This document shows, one piece after another, positions 1 through 8,473 of a stretch of 64,000 bases of DNA. This DNA comes from Martelella sp. HB161492. GTDB taxonomy: Bacteria > Pseudomonadota > Alphaproteobacteria > Rhizobiales > Rhizobiaceae. The stretch is from positions 186,001-250,000 of the forward strand of contig NZ_JAATVV010000003.1 of NCBI RefSeq assembly GCF_013184775.1. The letters run 5' to 3'. The notes under the pieces are model-generated. The model made no database searches. It was not told where the DNA came from and worked only from the letters and a program-made list of their open reading frames with translations. The position numbers and the translations under genes were made by a program. Each line of letters starts with the position of its first letter. The first letter of the stretch is position 1.

Positions 1-381
1 GGCTTTATCTGCGGCTATCTCGGGACCATCATCTGGTCGCTTCTGGCCGGTGCCTTCATTCCGGCCCATAGTCTTCTGGTCGATGGCGTCATGGTCGGTC
101 TGACGGGGCTTGTTCCGGGTCTGATTTTCAATCCGGCCAAGATGACCATGGATCGCCAGGCGCTGGTCAAAATTGCGGCAACCTGCCTCATTGTTGGCGT
201 GGTCATGGTCTTCGCCGTTTCGGCAAGTCTTGCCTATCTCGGCATTTTCCCCTTCTGGTGGGCGATTTTCTATCTCGGCCTTTCCGATATCGTCCCGATG
301 CTGATCGGTACGCCGCTCCTGATCATTCCGGCGATCCGTATTCTCAAGAGCGCCCATCCTTCGGGCTTCAAGCGCTTCTGA
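1..381 (+). CDS. ECF transporter substrate-binding (S) component, 5' truncated
   Basis: The open frame enters from the window edge in frame 1, so the true start lies outside. The 126 visible residues are almost entirely hydrophobic, with about four membrane segments (start GFICGYLGTII, then residues near 35, 60-80 and 85-110) and a short basic tail. S components of ECF importers are small integral membrane proteins that bind a vitamin-like or nucleobase-like substrate. The assignment rests on the downstream order (13 bp to the double ATPase, then the T component), not on a visible binding motif. The substrate cannot be read from this fragment; the phosphoribosyltransferase at the end of the operon suggests a nucleobase-type compound (inference). 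An internal ATG at position 91 is unlikely to be the start because the frame is open and hydrophobic upstream. Confidence 0.7.
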   Translation, partial: GFICGYLGTIIWSLLAGAFIPAHSLLVDGVMVGLTGLVPGLIFNPAKMTMDRQALVKIAATCLIVGVVMVFAVSASLAYLGIFPFWWAIFYLGLSDIVPMLIGTPLLIIPAIRILKSAHPSGFKRF

Positions 382-394
382 GGGTCCGTTTCCA

Positions 395-1906
395 GTGATT
401 GAACTGAAAAATGTGACAGTGGACTTCGGCGGTGCCAGCCCGGCACTCGCCGATGTTTCACTTCGACTGGGTGAGGGCGCACGCCATCTCGTCTGCGGCG
501 CAGCGGGCAGCGGCAAGTCGACACTTGCCCAGACACTGGCCGGCATGATTCCGAAACTGATCACGCCGTCCGGCTTCAGCGGCGAGGTGATCTTTTCCGG
601 TGCGGCGGAAGGGGAGGATCCCTTCAGGGCGATCGGCGTCGTGATCCAGAATGTCGAGGACCAGCTCTGGGACCTGAGTGTCGAGGATCTCATTGCCTTT
701 CCCCTTGAAAACCGAGGCCTGCCAAGACCTGACATCCGTGCAAGGGTCGCAGATCTGATCAGGGAATTCGGGCTTGAAGCCCTGAAGGGACGGCGTGTTC
801 TCAGCCTTTCGGGCGGCGAACGGCGCATGGTGGCGATTGCCGCGGCCCTTGCCGGCGGACCTGAATTCCTGGTGCTGGACGAGCCGACCACCGGCCTTGA
901 TCCGGCCGCGCGCATCAGGCTTGTCGAAATGCTGGCGCGACGGCGCGACGAGACGCTTGTCGTCGTCGAGCAGGATCCGGCAGCGGTTGCCGGTCTTGTC
1001 GAAACGGTGAGCCTTTTGTCTTCGGGCGCGCTCTCGCCGGCCATGCCGCTTGCGGCGGTTTTTGCCGAGGACCGGCTGTGGATCGATGCGGGCATTCTGC
1101 CGCCGCAGCGCAAGCCGTCTCTGCCGCGCAGCATTGAGGCAGGCGAAACAGTGCTGGCCGTGAACGGGCTTGAAACCGCGCTTTCGCGCAGCAATGGCAC
1201 ACCGGTCCTGGAGAATGTCAGTTTTGCACTGGCCGAAGGCGAAGTGGTCGGGCTGATCGGCAAGAACGGTGCCGGCAAGACGACGCTGTTCCAGTCGATT
1301 CTCGGTCTTGCTGCCGTCAAGGCCGGGTCGATCGCCATTGCCGGCGAGGATGCCGGCCGCTGGACGGTTGCCCGGCGTGCCCGCTCCGTTGCCTATCTGC
1401 CGCAGAACATGCGGCGCGTCCTGTTCAATATGAGCGTTCTGGAAGAGGTTCTCTTTGCGGTGACCGGCGGCGGCAAACGCAATGGAGACGCTGAGGAGAA
1501 GGCCCGCGCGGCGCTTGAGAAATACGGCCTTTCCGGTCATGCCGAGGCCAATCCCTTCGCGCTGTCGTCGCGCCAGCAGGCCCTTCTGGGGCTTGCCTGT
1601 GCCGATGCCTCGGGTGCCCGGATTGCCATTCTTGACGAGCCGCTGCTGGCCCGCGATATCGCCGGCCGCGCGATGCTGGACCGGTTTATCGAGACGATGC
1701 TGGCATCGGGACGGGCGATCCTTCTGATCTCGCACGATCTTGAACTGGTCGACGATGTGACATCGCGGGTGCTTGTTCTCAGTGATGGCGTCATTGCCTG
1801 TGATCGCCCGACTGCGGCGATATGGACGGATGATGCCTTTGCCGCGCTCGGCTGGCCGGGGCCGCGTGGTAGCGTTGATGCGGAGGTCGCCGATGCGCAT
1901 TCATGA
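395..1906 (+). CDS. ECF transporter ATPase, two fused ATP-binding domains (EcfA1A2-like)
   Basis: The 503 residues contain two ABC ATPase domains that power an ECF importer with the S and T components on either side. Domain 1 has Walker A at 35-43 (GAAGSGKST), signature LSGGE at 138-142 and Walker B FLVLDEP at 158-164, but the switch position reads VEQD (192-194) instead of a histidine. Domain 2 has Walker A at 289-297 (GKNGAGKTT), a degenerate signature LSSRQ (390-394), Walker B ending LDEP (412-416) and an intact switch His447. The two defects fall in the same composite ATP site, so one site should be canonical and one weak, as in heterodimeric ABC ATPases. The fused layout recalls YkoD-type ECF ATPases. 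It overlaps the T-component gene by 14 bp, which indicates one operon. Confidence 0.9.
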   Translation: MIELKNVTVDFGGASPALADVSLRLGEGARHLVCGAAGSGKSTLAQTLAGMIPKLITPSGFSGEVIFSGAAEGEDPFRAIGVVIQNVEDQLWDLSVEDLIAFPLENRGLPRPDIRARVADLIREFGLEALKGRRVLSLSGGERRMVAIAAALAGGPEFLVLDEPTTGLDPAARIRLVEMLARRRDETLVVVEQDPAAVAGLVETVSLLSSGALSPAMPLAAVFAEDRLWIDAGILPPQRKPSLPRSIEAGETVLAVNGLETALSRSNGTPVLENVSFALAEGEVVGLIGKNGAGKTTLFQSILGLAAVKAGSIAIAGEDAGRWTVARRARSVAYLPQNMRRVLFNMSVLEEVLFAVTGGGKRNGDAEEKARAALEKYGLSGHAEANPFALSSRQQALLGLACADASGARIAILDEPLLARDIAGRAMLDRFIETMLASGRAILLISHDLELVDDVTSRVLVLSDGVIACDRPTAAIWTDDAFAALGWPGPRGSVDAEVADAHS

Positions 1907-2567
1907 TGTCAATTTCTTCGTCAAGCTTCTGGCGGCTCTGTTGCTGTCGGTTGCCGCATGGTTTGCAACGGACTGGCGCTACGGCGTTCCGCTGGCGTTT
2001 GCCACACTTGTTGTTCTGCGGCTCGTGCGCGTACCGGGCTTGAGATCCTATCTCAAGGGGGCGGTTCTGCTGGTGCTTCTGGTTGAAGCGAGCTGGATCC
2101 TGAACCTGCTTGTGCAGGGGCACACGCCGCTGCAATCGCTCGCCATTGCCACGGGCATGGCGGCGCGGCTGCTGACGACGACGGCGGCCTTCTTCTTCGT
2201 CATGGAGACGAGTTCGCCGGGCTCCATTCTGGCCGCCGCCAGTGCGGCCCGGTTGCCGCCGCTGGCAACGCTGGTGCTCTCGCTCACCTTCGGCATCATC
2301 CCGATGCTGCGTGACGATTTCGAGCGGATTGCCGATGCCCAGCGTGCGCGCGGCATGGAAATCGATGATGTCGGCTTTTTCACGCGGCTCAGGTTTGCGC
2401 TGGCGCGTGGCGTTCCGCTTCTGGTACAGGCGGTGCGCATGGCCCATTCGATTTCGCTGTCGCTCGCCATTTACGGTTTCTCGACCAGTCACAAGCGCAC
2501 GACCTGGCGTGAGGTCGGCTTTTATGTCGAGAACCAGCTCAAATCCGAGAAAGGAAACAGATCATGA
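1893..2567 (+). CDS. ECF transporter transmembrane (T) component
   Basis: This 224-residue protein has several hydrophobic segments in the first 130 residues and the EcfT-type cytoplasmic part after them. ADAQRARGME near residue 150 matches the A-R-G coupling motif that contacts the ATPase in T components. The frame is open further upstream, but the ATG at 1893 is chosen because GGAGG lies 7-11 bases before it and the hydrophobic N-terminus begins there; an in-frame ATG at 1878 is the alternative. The start lies inside the ATPase gene and the stop overlaps the next start (ATGA), so translation is probably coupled along the operon. Confidence 0.85.
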   Translation: MRIHDVNFFVKLLAALLLSVAAWFATDWRYGVPLAFATLVVLRLVRVPGLRSYLKGAVLLVLLVEASWILNLLVQGHTPLQSLAIATGMAARLLTTTAAFFFVMETSSPGSILAAASAARLPPLATLVLSLTFGIIPMLRDDFERIADAQRARGMEIDDVGFFTRLRFALARGVPLLVQAVRMAHSISLSLAIYGFSTSHKRTTWREVGFYVENQLKSEKGNRS

Positions 2568-3193
2568 CCGAGATGCCCCACGTTACCGACCAGACTTTCA
2601 CGGTGGATGTCGCGGGAATGGCGGTGGAGCTGCCGATCGTTGCAATCAAGCCGGATTTTGCGATCTCGCTGATGATGGTGATCGATCTCGGGGTGAAGTT
2701 CGGCGAACATGCCGGCCGCAAGCTGGCGGAGAAGCTGGCGCCGATGAAACCCGATATCGTCGTCGGTGCGGCGACGCTCGGCATTCCCGTGGCGATAGAA
2801 GTTACACGCGCACTCGGCCTTGACGACTATGTCATTTTGCAGAAGTCGCCCAAGATCCATCTCGGTGATGCGCTGGTCCAGACGATCTCCTCCATCACCT
2901 CCAAGGGTGAGCAGCGCCTGATGCTCGATCGCCGTTCGCTGCCGCTTCTGAAGGGCAAGCGCGTCGTTGTGGTTGATGATGTGGTTGCGTCCGGTTCGTC
3001 CATCAAGGGATCGGTTGATCTGGTGCGCAAGGCCGGTGGCGAGGTTGTCGGCATCGGTGTGATCCTGACGGAGGCCCGTGACTGGCTTGAAACGCTGGGC
3101 GAGGATGCAAAACTCGTCGCAGGTCTTGCCCATATTCCGCAATTTACCAGCAATGGCGGGCCGTTCGAACCGATCGCCGACACCTATCTCTGA
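2564..3193 (+). CDS. Phosphoribosyltransferase (adenine phosphoribosyltransferase-like)
   Basis: The 209-residue protein is a type I phosphoribosyltransferase. The PRPP-binding motif VVVVDDVVASGSS is at residues 134-146, preceded by GAATLGIPVA (68-77), as in Apt-like enzymes. Such enzymes join a free base to PRPP to give a nucleotide, PPi being released. The start overlaps the T-component stop (ATGA) and has AAGGAA 8 bases upstream. Fusion of transport and salvage in one operon suggests that the ECF importer brings in a base that this enzyme traps as a nucleotide (inference). The true base may not be adenine: the N-terminal 60 residues, which normally help set base specificity, look unlike housekeeping Apt. 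The stop is followed by the convergent GntR gene after 3 bp. Confidence 0.8.
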   Translation: MTEMPHVTDQTFTVDVAGMAVELPIVAIKPDFAISLMMVIDLGVKFGEHAGRKLAEKLAPMKPDIVVGAATLGIPVAIEVTRALGLDDYVILQKSPKIHLGDALVQTISSITSKGEQRLMLDRRSLPLLKGKRVVVVDDVVASGSSIKGSVDLVRKAGGEVVGIGVILTEARDWLETLGEDAKLVAGLAHIPQFTSNGGPFEPIADTYL

Positions 3194-3196
3194 GAC

Positions 3197-3874
3197 CTAT
3201 TTCGGTTCCAGCATGGTGGAAACCGACTGACCGGTGTGGAGCAGGTGGACGCGCCAGATCGCTGCTGCGCGCGCGGCGTCCCGCGCCCGCAGCGCTGACA
3301 TCAGCTGTTCATGCTCGTCGACGGCCTCATGCCAGCGATCCGCATTGAGAATCGCCATATAGCGCCCGCGCGCCGCACGCACCAGAAGCTTCGCATGGGT
3401 GGCTATCAGCGCCTCATTGGCTGAAAGCGTCATCACCCGGTCGTGAATGCGGCTGTTGATGTCGAAATAGGGTTCCTTGTCGCCGGCGCGAAAATAGCTG
3501 CACATCCGATCATGCATGGCCTGCAGGCCATCCATCTCCCGGTCGCTGATCCGGGCGGCGGTGATCTCGGCGGCCAGTGCCTCAAGGCTTGCTATCACCT
3601 GAAACAGTTCCGTCGCCTCGCGCTGCGTATAGGGTAGAACCCGGGCACCGCGATTGGGCAGAAGTTCGATCAGGTGTTCCTCGGCCAGCACCTTCAGCGC
3701 TTCGCGCATCGGTGTCTGCGACACGCCGAACTCGGCGGCGAGCTCATTGACGGGAATGCGGGCATTGGGGGCGAGGTCGCCCTTGATGATCATGTTCCGT
3801 AGATGTTCGGCGACCGTGTCATAGAGCGAACGACGATTGATGGCGAGCGGCGACAGCGGCTTTTCACTGGTCAT
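3197..3874 (-). CDS. GntR family transcriptional regulator, FCD subgroup (1)
   Basis: The 225-residue protein has an N-terminal winged helix-turn-helix (about residues 12-75, with ELAAEFGVSQTPMREAL matching the GntR recognition region) and a C-terminal FCD ligand domain. Acidic and histidine residues typical of the FCD metal site are visible (the RIHDRVM region, HEQL, and a late WRVHLLHT). FCD regulators usually repress a neighbouring catabolic operon until a carboxylic-acid ligand binds. The start overlaps the second GntR gene by 4 bp, so the two are co-transcribed, pointing away from the amidase/ABC operon at 4.9-13.4 kb, which is their likely target (inference). Confidence 0.9.
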   Translation of the reverse strand: MTSEKPLSPLAINRRSLYDTVAEHLRNMIIKGDLAPNARIPVNELAAEFGVSQTPMREALKVLAEEHLIELLPNRGARVLPYTQREATELFQVIASLEALAAEITAARISDREMDGLQAMHDRMCSYFRAGDKEPYFDINSRIHDRVMTLSANEALIATHAKLLVRAARGRYMAILNADRWHEAVDEHEQLMSALRARDAARAAAIWRVHLLHTGQSVSTMLEPK

Positions 3875-4614
3875 GAGGTGCTTCCCTTGCGCCCGCGCGA
3901 TGCGGCCTTGCCGGTCTCTGTTCTGGTCTCGGCCGCCGCCACGGCTTTTGCCGTATTGCGGATATGGGCCAGCATGGCGCGGCCGGCAGCCTCTGCATTG
4001 CGGTTCCTGATGGCCAGCATCAGCGCATCATGTTCATCAAGGGAAGCCTGCCAGCGTCCCTCCGATGTCAGTGTGCTGCTGCGCCCATAGCGCGCTTTCT
4101 GGGTGATGGCGGCATGCATGGCCATAAGCTCCGCCGAGGCGCCAGCCCCGACAATCAGGCTGTGGACTTTCTGGTTGGCGCGGAAATAGCCGCGGCTGTC
4201 ACCTTTCTGAAAGGCCCTGTGCATTGCTTCATGCGTCGCTTCCAGCGCATTGGCGGTCGCGGCGTTCATGGTTTCGACGGCCCGTTCGGTGGCGTGGCGC
4301 TCAAGTGCGGCGATGACTTCAAACATGTCGAAAATCTCAGCGGCGCTGTAGTGGCGCACGCGGGCGCCGCGGCCGGGCAGCAATTCCAGCAGACCTTCCG
4401 AGGCCAGAAGCTTGATGGCCTCGCGCAGGGGGGTGCGCGAAACATTCAGGGCCTCGGAAAGCGCAACCTCGTTCAGCCGCTCCTGCGCATCAACATCACC
4501 GGAGAGCACCATACGCCGCAGCCGCTCGGCGACCTGTTCATGCAGGCCGGCGCGCTTGACCAGGCGGCGGGCAGGTGGGCTTTGTTCCCGGATGTCGGCG
4601 TCGTCTTCAGTCAT
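3871..4614 (-). CDS. GntR family transcriptional regulator, FCD subgroup (2)
   Basis: This 247-residue paralogue of the adjacent regulator has its winged helix at about residues 20-90 (ALSEALNVSRTPLREAI) and an FCD domain after it. It is longer at both ends, with a charged N-terminus and a basic, Thr/Arg-rich C-terminal tail. It is the first gene of a two-gene minus-strand unit, 260 bp from the divergent solute-binding protein gene. Two similar FCD regulators in tandem could work as a pair, bind two ligands, or be a recent duplication; they share the HTH pattern but are clearly diverged in sequence. Confidence 0.9.
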   Translation of the reverse strand: MTEDDADIREQSPPARRLVKRAGLHEQVAERLRRMVLSGDVDAQERLNEVALSEALNVSRTPLREAIKLLASEGLLELLPGRGARVRHYSAAEIFDMFEVIAALERHATERAVETMNAATANALEATHEAMHRAFQKGDSRGYFRANQKVHSLIVGAGASAELMAMHAAITQKARYGRSSTLTSEGRWQASLDEHDALMLAIRNRNAEAAGRAMLAHIRNTAKAVAAAETRTETGKAASRGRKGSTS

Positions 4615-4874
4615 TTGCAGCTTTCCAGATCGAATAGCGGGTCATCACCATATTGGCTGAAGCCTGCCGAATCGTCTTTGTCTGAATGTAATATAGCCAT
4701 TTTACTGCCTGTTGCGACATCATACGATGAAAAATTAAGCATCATCAATTTTTGATATATAATTCAGTTTATACAAAAAAATAATAAAAACAATGCATTG
4801 TAAAACTGGCATGCTTGTTGCTTTGAATTTGCTAGCCCAAAGAAGGCCTGCAAAATGTTCAGATGGAGAGAAGA
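4615..4874. promoter_or_regulatory. Divergent regulatory region between gntR pair and ABC/amidase operon
   Basis: This 260-bp region is much more AT-rich than its surroundings from about 4680 to 4860, as expected for divergent promoters. Symmetric elements that could be operators are ATCAATTTTTGAT (4744-4756, perfect 5-bp arms) and CAATGCATTG (4791-4800, perfect). Immediately after the latter, TTGTAAAACTG (4798-4808) is one base from the FadR/GntR consensus TNGTNNNACNA. No exact start sites can be set by eye. The assignment of these sites to the two GntR proteins is inference. Confidence 0.45.
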
Positions 4875-6509
4875 ATGACATTTTATGCTGAAATGTGTGC
4901 TGCCCGTAAGCGAAGCCTGCCAGTGGCGGCGGCCCTTGCCCTGTCGCTGATGCCGCTGATGGCGTCGAGCGCGCTTGCTGCCACGCCAAAGGATGTTCTG
5001 GTCGAGGTGGGCGAGCAGGGACCGAACGCGCTTGATCCGATGGCGCCTGCCGCCAACGAATACAGCCAGATGGTTGCCTGGCAGATTTATGACCGTCTCG
5101 TCACCCACGGCACCAAGACCTTGCCCGATGGCAAGGTGGTCTACGATGCCACCAAGATCGAGCCGGAACTGGCGACCAGCTGGGAAATTTCCGACGACAA
5201 GAAAACGCTGATTTTCCATCTGCGCGAAGATGCGACCTTCCATGACGGCACGCCGGTCACGGCCGACGATGTGAAATGGTCCTTCGACCGTGCGATTGCC
5301 GCCGGCGGCTTCCCGGCGACCCAGATGGCGGCCGGTTCCTTTACCGATCCGAACCAGTTCTCCGTCGTTGACAAATACACCTTCAAGATCACGCTTCCCG
5401 CGCCCAACAAGATGTCGCTGCCTGATCTCGTCGTGCCGGTTCCCAACATCGTCAACAAGACGCTGGCGCTGAAGCATGCCACGGCGGATGATCCCTGGGC
5501 GCTGGAATGGACCCGCAACAATGATGCCGGTGGTGGCCCGTTCAAGGTCGGCAGCTGGAAGTCCGGCGATCAGATCGTTTTCGACCGGTTCGATGACTGG
5601 AAGTCCGGCCCGCTGCCGGCAATGAAGAAGGTTGTCTATCGCCAGGTTGCCTCGGCCGGCACGCGCCGTGCGCTTCTGGAAAAGGGTGATGTCGATATCT
5701 CCATCGGCCTGCCGCCGAAGGATTATGCCGAGCTTGCCGAAGCCGGTGATGTCAACGTCGTCGGTACGCTGATCCAGAACGAGACCTTCCATGTCGACAT
5801 GAATGTCAACATGAAGCCCTTCGACGATGTGCGCGTCCGCCAGGCGATTGCCTATGCCCTGCCTTATGACGCGATCATGAGCCAGGCACTCTATCACCGT
5901 GCCGAGCCGCTCTACGGCGCTGATCCGTCCAAGCCCTATCCGCCGAAATGGCCGGTTGCCTCGCCCTATGATACGGATCTCGACAAGGCGAAGGAGCTGC
6001 TGAAGGAAGCCGGTTACGAGAATGGTTTTTCCACTGAGCTCTATTACGACATGAGCCAGGCAACCATTCAGGAGCCGATGGCGCTGCTGATCCAGGAACA
6101 GCTGAAGAAGCTCGATATCAATGTGACGCTGGAAAAGGTGCCGGGCTCCGACTGGTTCACCAAGATGGGCTCACGCTCCATGCCGATGGATATCAACTAT
6201 TTCTACGGCTGGCTCGATTACCCGGAATATTTCTTCTTCTGGACATTTGATGGCGAGAACAACACGGTGTTCAACACCTCCGGCTACAACAATCCCGAGC
6301 TGGACAAGGAGATCACCGAAGCCACGCAGATGGAGCCGGGTGCTGACTATGACGCACTGATCTCCAAGATGATCGGCACGGTCATGACCGATGTGCCGCG
6401 CGCGCCGGTCGCCCATCTCTATTCTGACATTGCCATGCAGAAGAATGTGAAGGGCTATGTCTACTGGTTCGACACCCATGTCGATTATCGTGCCATCACC
6501 AAGGATTGA
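4875..6509 (+). CDS. Oligopeptide/dipeptide-type ABC transporter solute-binding protein (SBP family 5)
   Basis: This periplasmic receptor of 544 residues begins with a type I signal peptide (basic start, hydrophobic run, cleavage near SALAA-TPK) and has no lipobox cysteine. The body shows the family-5 pattern: an N-terminal LDPMAP segment, a WEISDDKKTLIFHLREDA strand region, FHDGTPVTADDVKWSFDR, and a late DVRVRQAIAYAL motif. The ATG at 4875 is preferred over the one at 4863 because GGAGAG sits 5 bases upstream of it. It opens a plus-strand operon of the complete importer plus three enzymes. Family-5 proteins also carry non-peptide amides, sugars and amino-acid conjugates, so 'peptide' is a family label only. 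A stable hairpin follows the stop. Confidence 0.92.
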   Translation: MTFYAEMCAARKRSLPVAAALALSLMPLMASSALAATPKDVLVEVGEQGPNALDPMAPAANEYSQMVAWQIYDRLVTHGTKTLPDGKVVYDATKIEPELATSWEISDDKKTLIFHLREDATFHDGTPVTADDVKWSFDRAIAAGGFPATQMAAGSFTDPNQFSVVDKYTFKITLPAPNKMSLPDLVVPVPNIVNKTLALKHATADDPWALEWTRNNDAGGGPFKVGSWKSGDQIVFDRFDDWKSGPLPAMKKVVYRQVASAGTRRALLEKGDVDISIGLPPKDYAELAEAGDVNVVGTLIQNETFHVDMNVNMKPFDDVRVRQAIAYALPYDAIMSQALYHRAEPLYGADPSKPYPPKWPVASPYDTDLDKAKELLKEAGYENGFSTELYYDMSQATIQEPMALLIQEQLKKLDINVTLEKVPGSDWFTKMGSRSMPMDINYFYGWLDYPEYFFFWTFDGENNTVFNTSGYNNPELDKEITEATQMEPGADYDALISKMIGTVMTDVPRAPVAHLYSDIAMQKNVKGYVYWFDTHVDYRAITKD

Positions 6510-6522
6510 TCTTTGAACCGAC

Positions 6523-6550
6523 GGCCGGCCTTCCAGCGTGAAGGCCGGCC
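6523..6550 (+). terminator. GC-rich hairpin between SBP and permease genes
   Basis: The 10-bp perfect arms GGCCGGCCTT (6523-6532) and AAGGCCGGCC (6541-6550) enclose an 8-base loop. No T-run follows, so it probably slows 3' decay or partly attenuates transcription rather than ending the operon. Confidence 0.6.
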
Positions 6551-6591
6551 TCACCGTTGCTTTCATGCGGCAATCGATGGGAAACCAAGCG

Positions 6592-7614
6592 ATGAAAACC
6601 TTCACGATCATCGGGAAACGTGTGGTCTCCGCCCTGCCGAGCATTGTCGGCGTGGTGATCGTCACCTTCCTGCTGGCCCGGGCGCTTCCTGGCGATCCGG
6701 CCGCCTATTATGCCGGCAGCTCGGCGACCGCCGAGACTGTTGCCGATATCCGCGCAAGGCTCGGTCTTGATCAGCCGCTGATCCTTCAGTTCGGCGATTA
6801 TGTCCGTGACATCGCCAGCGGTAATCTTGGCCTGTCGCTTTCGAGCGGTCAGCCGGTTCTGGCGGATCTTGCGAGCCGTCTTCCTGCCTCGCTGGAACTG
6901 ACCTTCGCCGCGCTCATCTTTGCACTTCTCATCGGTCTGCCGCTCGGGCTGCTGGCCGCCGTGCGCCAGGGTTCGATCTTTGACCATGCCTGCCGCATTC
7001 TGGTGACGGTCGGCGCTGCCTTCCCGACCTTCTTCGTCGCGCTGGTGCTGGTCTATATCTTTTACTACCGGCTCGATATCGTGCCGCAGCCGCTCGGGCG
7101 GCTGGATGAGATCTATTTTTCGACGCCGCCGACCGTGACCGGTTTCCTGCTGATCGACACGCTTCTGGCCGGTGACACGGATGCCTTTATCGGCGCTTTC
7201 CGGCAGATCCTGCTGCCGGCGATCTCGCTGGGTCTCTTTGCGCTGGCGCCGATTGCCCGGATCACCCGCGCCTCCATGCTGGCCGCCCTTTCCAGCGACT
7301 ATTGCCGCACAGCGCGGGCCATGGGGCTTTCATCGGGCAAGGTGCTGATCACCTATGCGCTGCGCAACGCGATGCTTTCGATCGTCAACGTGCTCGGCAT
7401 GGTGTTTTCCTTCCTGCTTGGCGCCAATGTTCTGGTCGAACAGGTCTTCGCCTGGCCCGGTATCGGCGCCTATGCCGTCAATGCCGTCATCGCTTCCGAT
7501 TATGCCGCCGTTCAGGGCTTCGTGCTGATGATGGCGATCCTCTATGTCCTTCTCAACCTCTCCGTCGACATCATCTCGACGGTCATCGATCCGAGGGTGC
7601 GTTACGATGGCTGA
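6592..7614 (+). CDS. Peptide-type ABC transporter permease (DppB-like)
   Basis: The 340-residue inner-membrane protein has six predicted membrane segments (first at about residues 9-30) and the DppB-type signature RALPGDPAAYY after the first segment. The EAA-type loop that contacts the ATPase lies in the stretch CRTARAMGLSSGKVLITYAL (about residues 235-254). The start at 6592 (MKTFTII) is chosen because the in-frame ATG at 6538 lies within the intergenic hairpin; 6577 is another option. It pairs with the next permease to form the translocation channel. Its stop overlaps the next gene by 8 bp. Confidence 0.9.
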   Translation: MKTFTIIGKRVVSALPSIVGVVIVTFLLARALPGDPAAYYAGSSATAETVADIRARLGLDQPLILQFGDYVRDIASGNLGLSLSSGQPVLADLASRLPASLELTFAALIFALLIGLPLGLLAAVRQGSIFDHACRILVTVGAAFPTFFVALVLVYIFYYRLDIVPQPLGRLDEIYFSTPPTVTGFLLIDTLLAGDTDAFIGAFRQILLPAISLGLFALAPIARITRASMLAALSSDYCRTARAMGLSSGKVLITYALRNAMLSIVNVLGMVFSFLLGANVLVEQVFAWPGIGAYAVNAVIASDYAAVQGFVLMMAILYVLLNLSVDIISTVIDPRVRYDG

Positions 7615-8473
7615 TACGACTTTCTCCGCCGCCCGCAGACGCGACGATATCATCCACGCCCTGACCGCCAACAAGGTCACCTTCATGGCCGGGCTGCTGC
7701 TGGTCTTTCTGGTTGTCGTTGCGATGATCGGTCCCTTGGTCGCCCCCTATGATCCGCTGATGAGCGATGCAACGGCGAGCCTTCAGCCGCCTTCACTGTC
7801 CCACCTCTTTGGCACCGATGCGCTCGGCCGCGACATTTTCAGCCGGGTGCTGGTGGCAACACGGCTTGATCTCGGCATGGCGGCTGGCGCGGTTCTCGCG
7901 TCCTTCGTCATCGGTACGGCGCTCGGCGCCATTGCCGGCATGCTGGGCGGGATTGTCGATCTCATCATCGAGCGGCTGATGGATACGATCATGGCCTTTC
8001 CCCTGTTCGTGCTTGCCATGGGCATTGTCGCAGCGCTCGGCAACAACGTCACCAATATCGTCATCGCCACGGCGATCATCAATCTGCCCTTCTATGCCCG
8101 CTTTGCCCGCGCGGAGGTCAATGTCCGGCGCGAGCTTTCCTTTGTCGAAGCCGCCACGGCCGGCGGCAATGGCCGCTGGCGCACGCTCTTCGTTCACATC
8201 GTGCCGAATATCTTGCCGACCATGGTGGTGCAGGCCTCGCTCAATCTCGGCTGGGCGATCCTCAATGCCGCCGGGCTTTCCTTCATCGGTCTTGGCGTCC
8301 GGCCGCCAACGCCGGAATGGGGCATCATGGTTTCCGAGGGCGCGGCCTACATCTTCTCCGGCGAGTGGTGGACCTTCGCGTTTCCGGGCGCGGCCCTCGT
8401 GCTTGCCGTCTTCTGTTTCAACCTTGTCGGCGACGGATTGCGCGACATCATCGATCCGAAGGGGCACGCATGA
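7607..8473 (+). CDS. Peptide-type ABC transporter permease (DppC-like)
   Basis: This 288-residue DppC-type permease has a first membrane segment at about residues 25-47, followed by YDPLMSD and the motif HLFGTDALGRDIFSRV, which is typical of the second permease of family-5 importers. The EAA-like loop is in the VEAATAGGNGRWRTLFVHIV segment. The start at 7607 lies inside the first permease gene, with GAGGGTG upstream. The stop overlaps the following ATPase start (ATGA). Confidence 0.92.
   Translation: MADTTFSAARRRDDIIHALTANKVTFMAGLLLVFLVVVAMIGPLVAPYDPLMSDATASLQPPSLSHLFGTDALGRDIFSRVLVATRLDLGMAAGAVLASFVIGTALGAIAGMLGGIVDLIIERLMDTIMAFPLFVLAMGIVAALGNNVTNIVIATAIINLPFYARFARAEVNVRRELSFVEAATAGGNGRWRTLFVHIVPNILPTMVVQASLNLGWAILNAAGLSFIGLGVRPPTPEWGIMVSEGAAYIFSGEWWTFAFPGAALVLAVFCFNLVGDGLRDIIDPKGHA

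Noticed and set aside
458-1900. 480-residue open frame antisense to the ECF ATPase gene
   Set aside because: It is the mirror of a GC-rich gene with clear ABC motifs. Its product is Arg/His/Gln-rich without any domain and it has no ribosome site. Other long antisense frames (4764-5897, 15856-17844, 30849-33065, 35596-37344, 52848-54245, 56077-57378, 60099-61826) were dismissed for the same reason.
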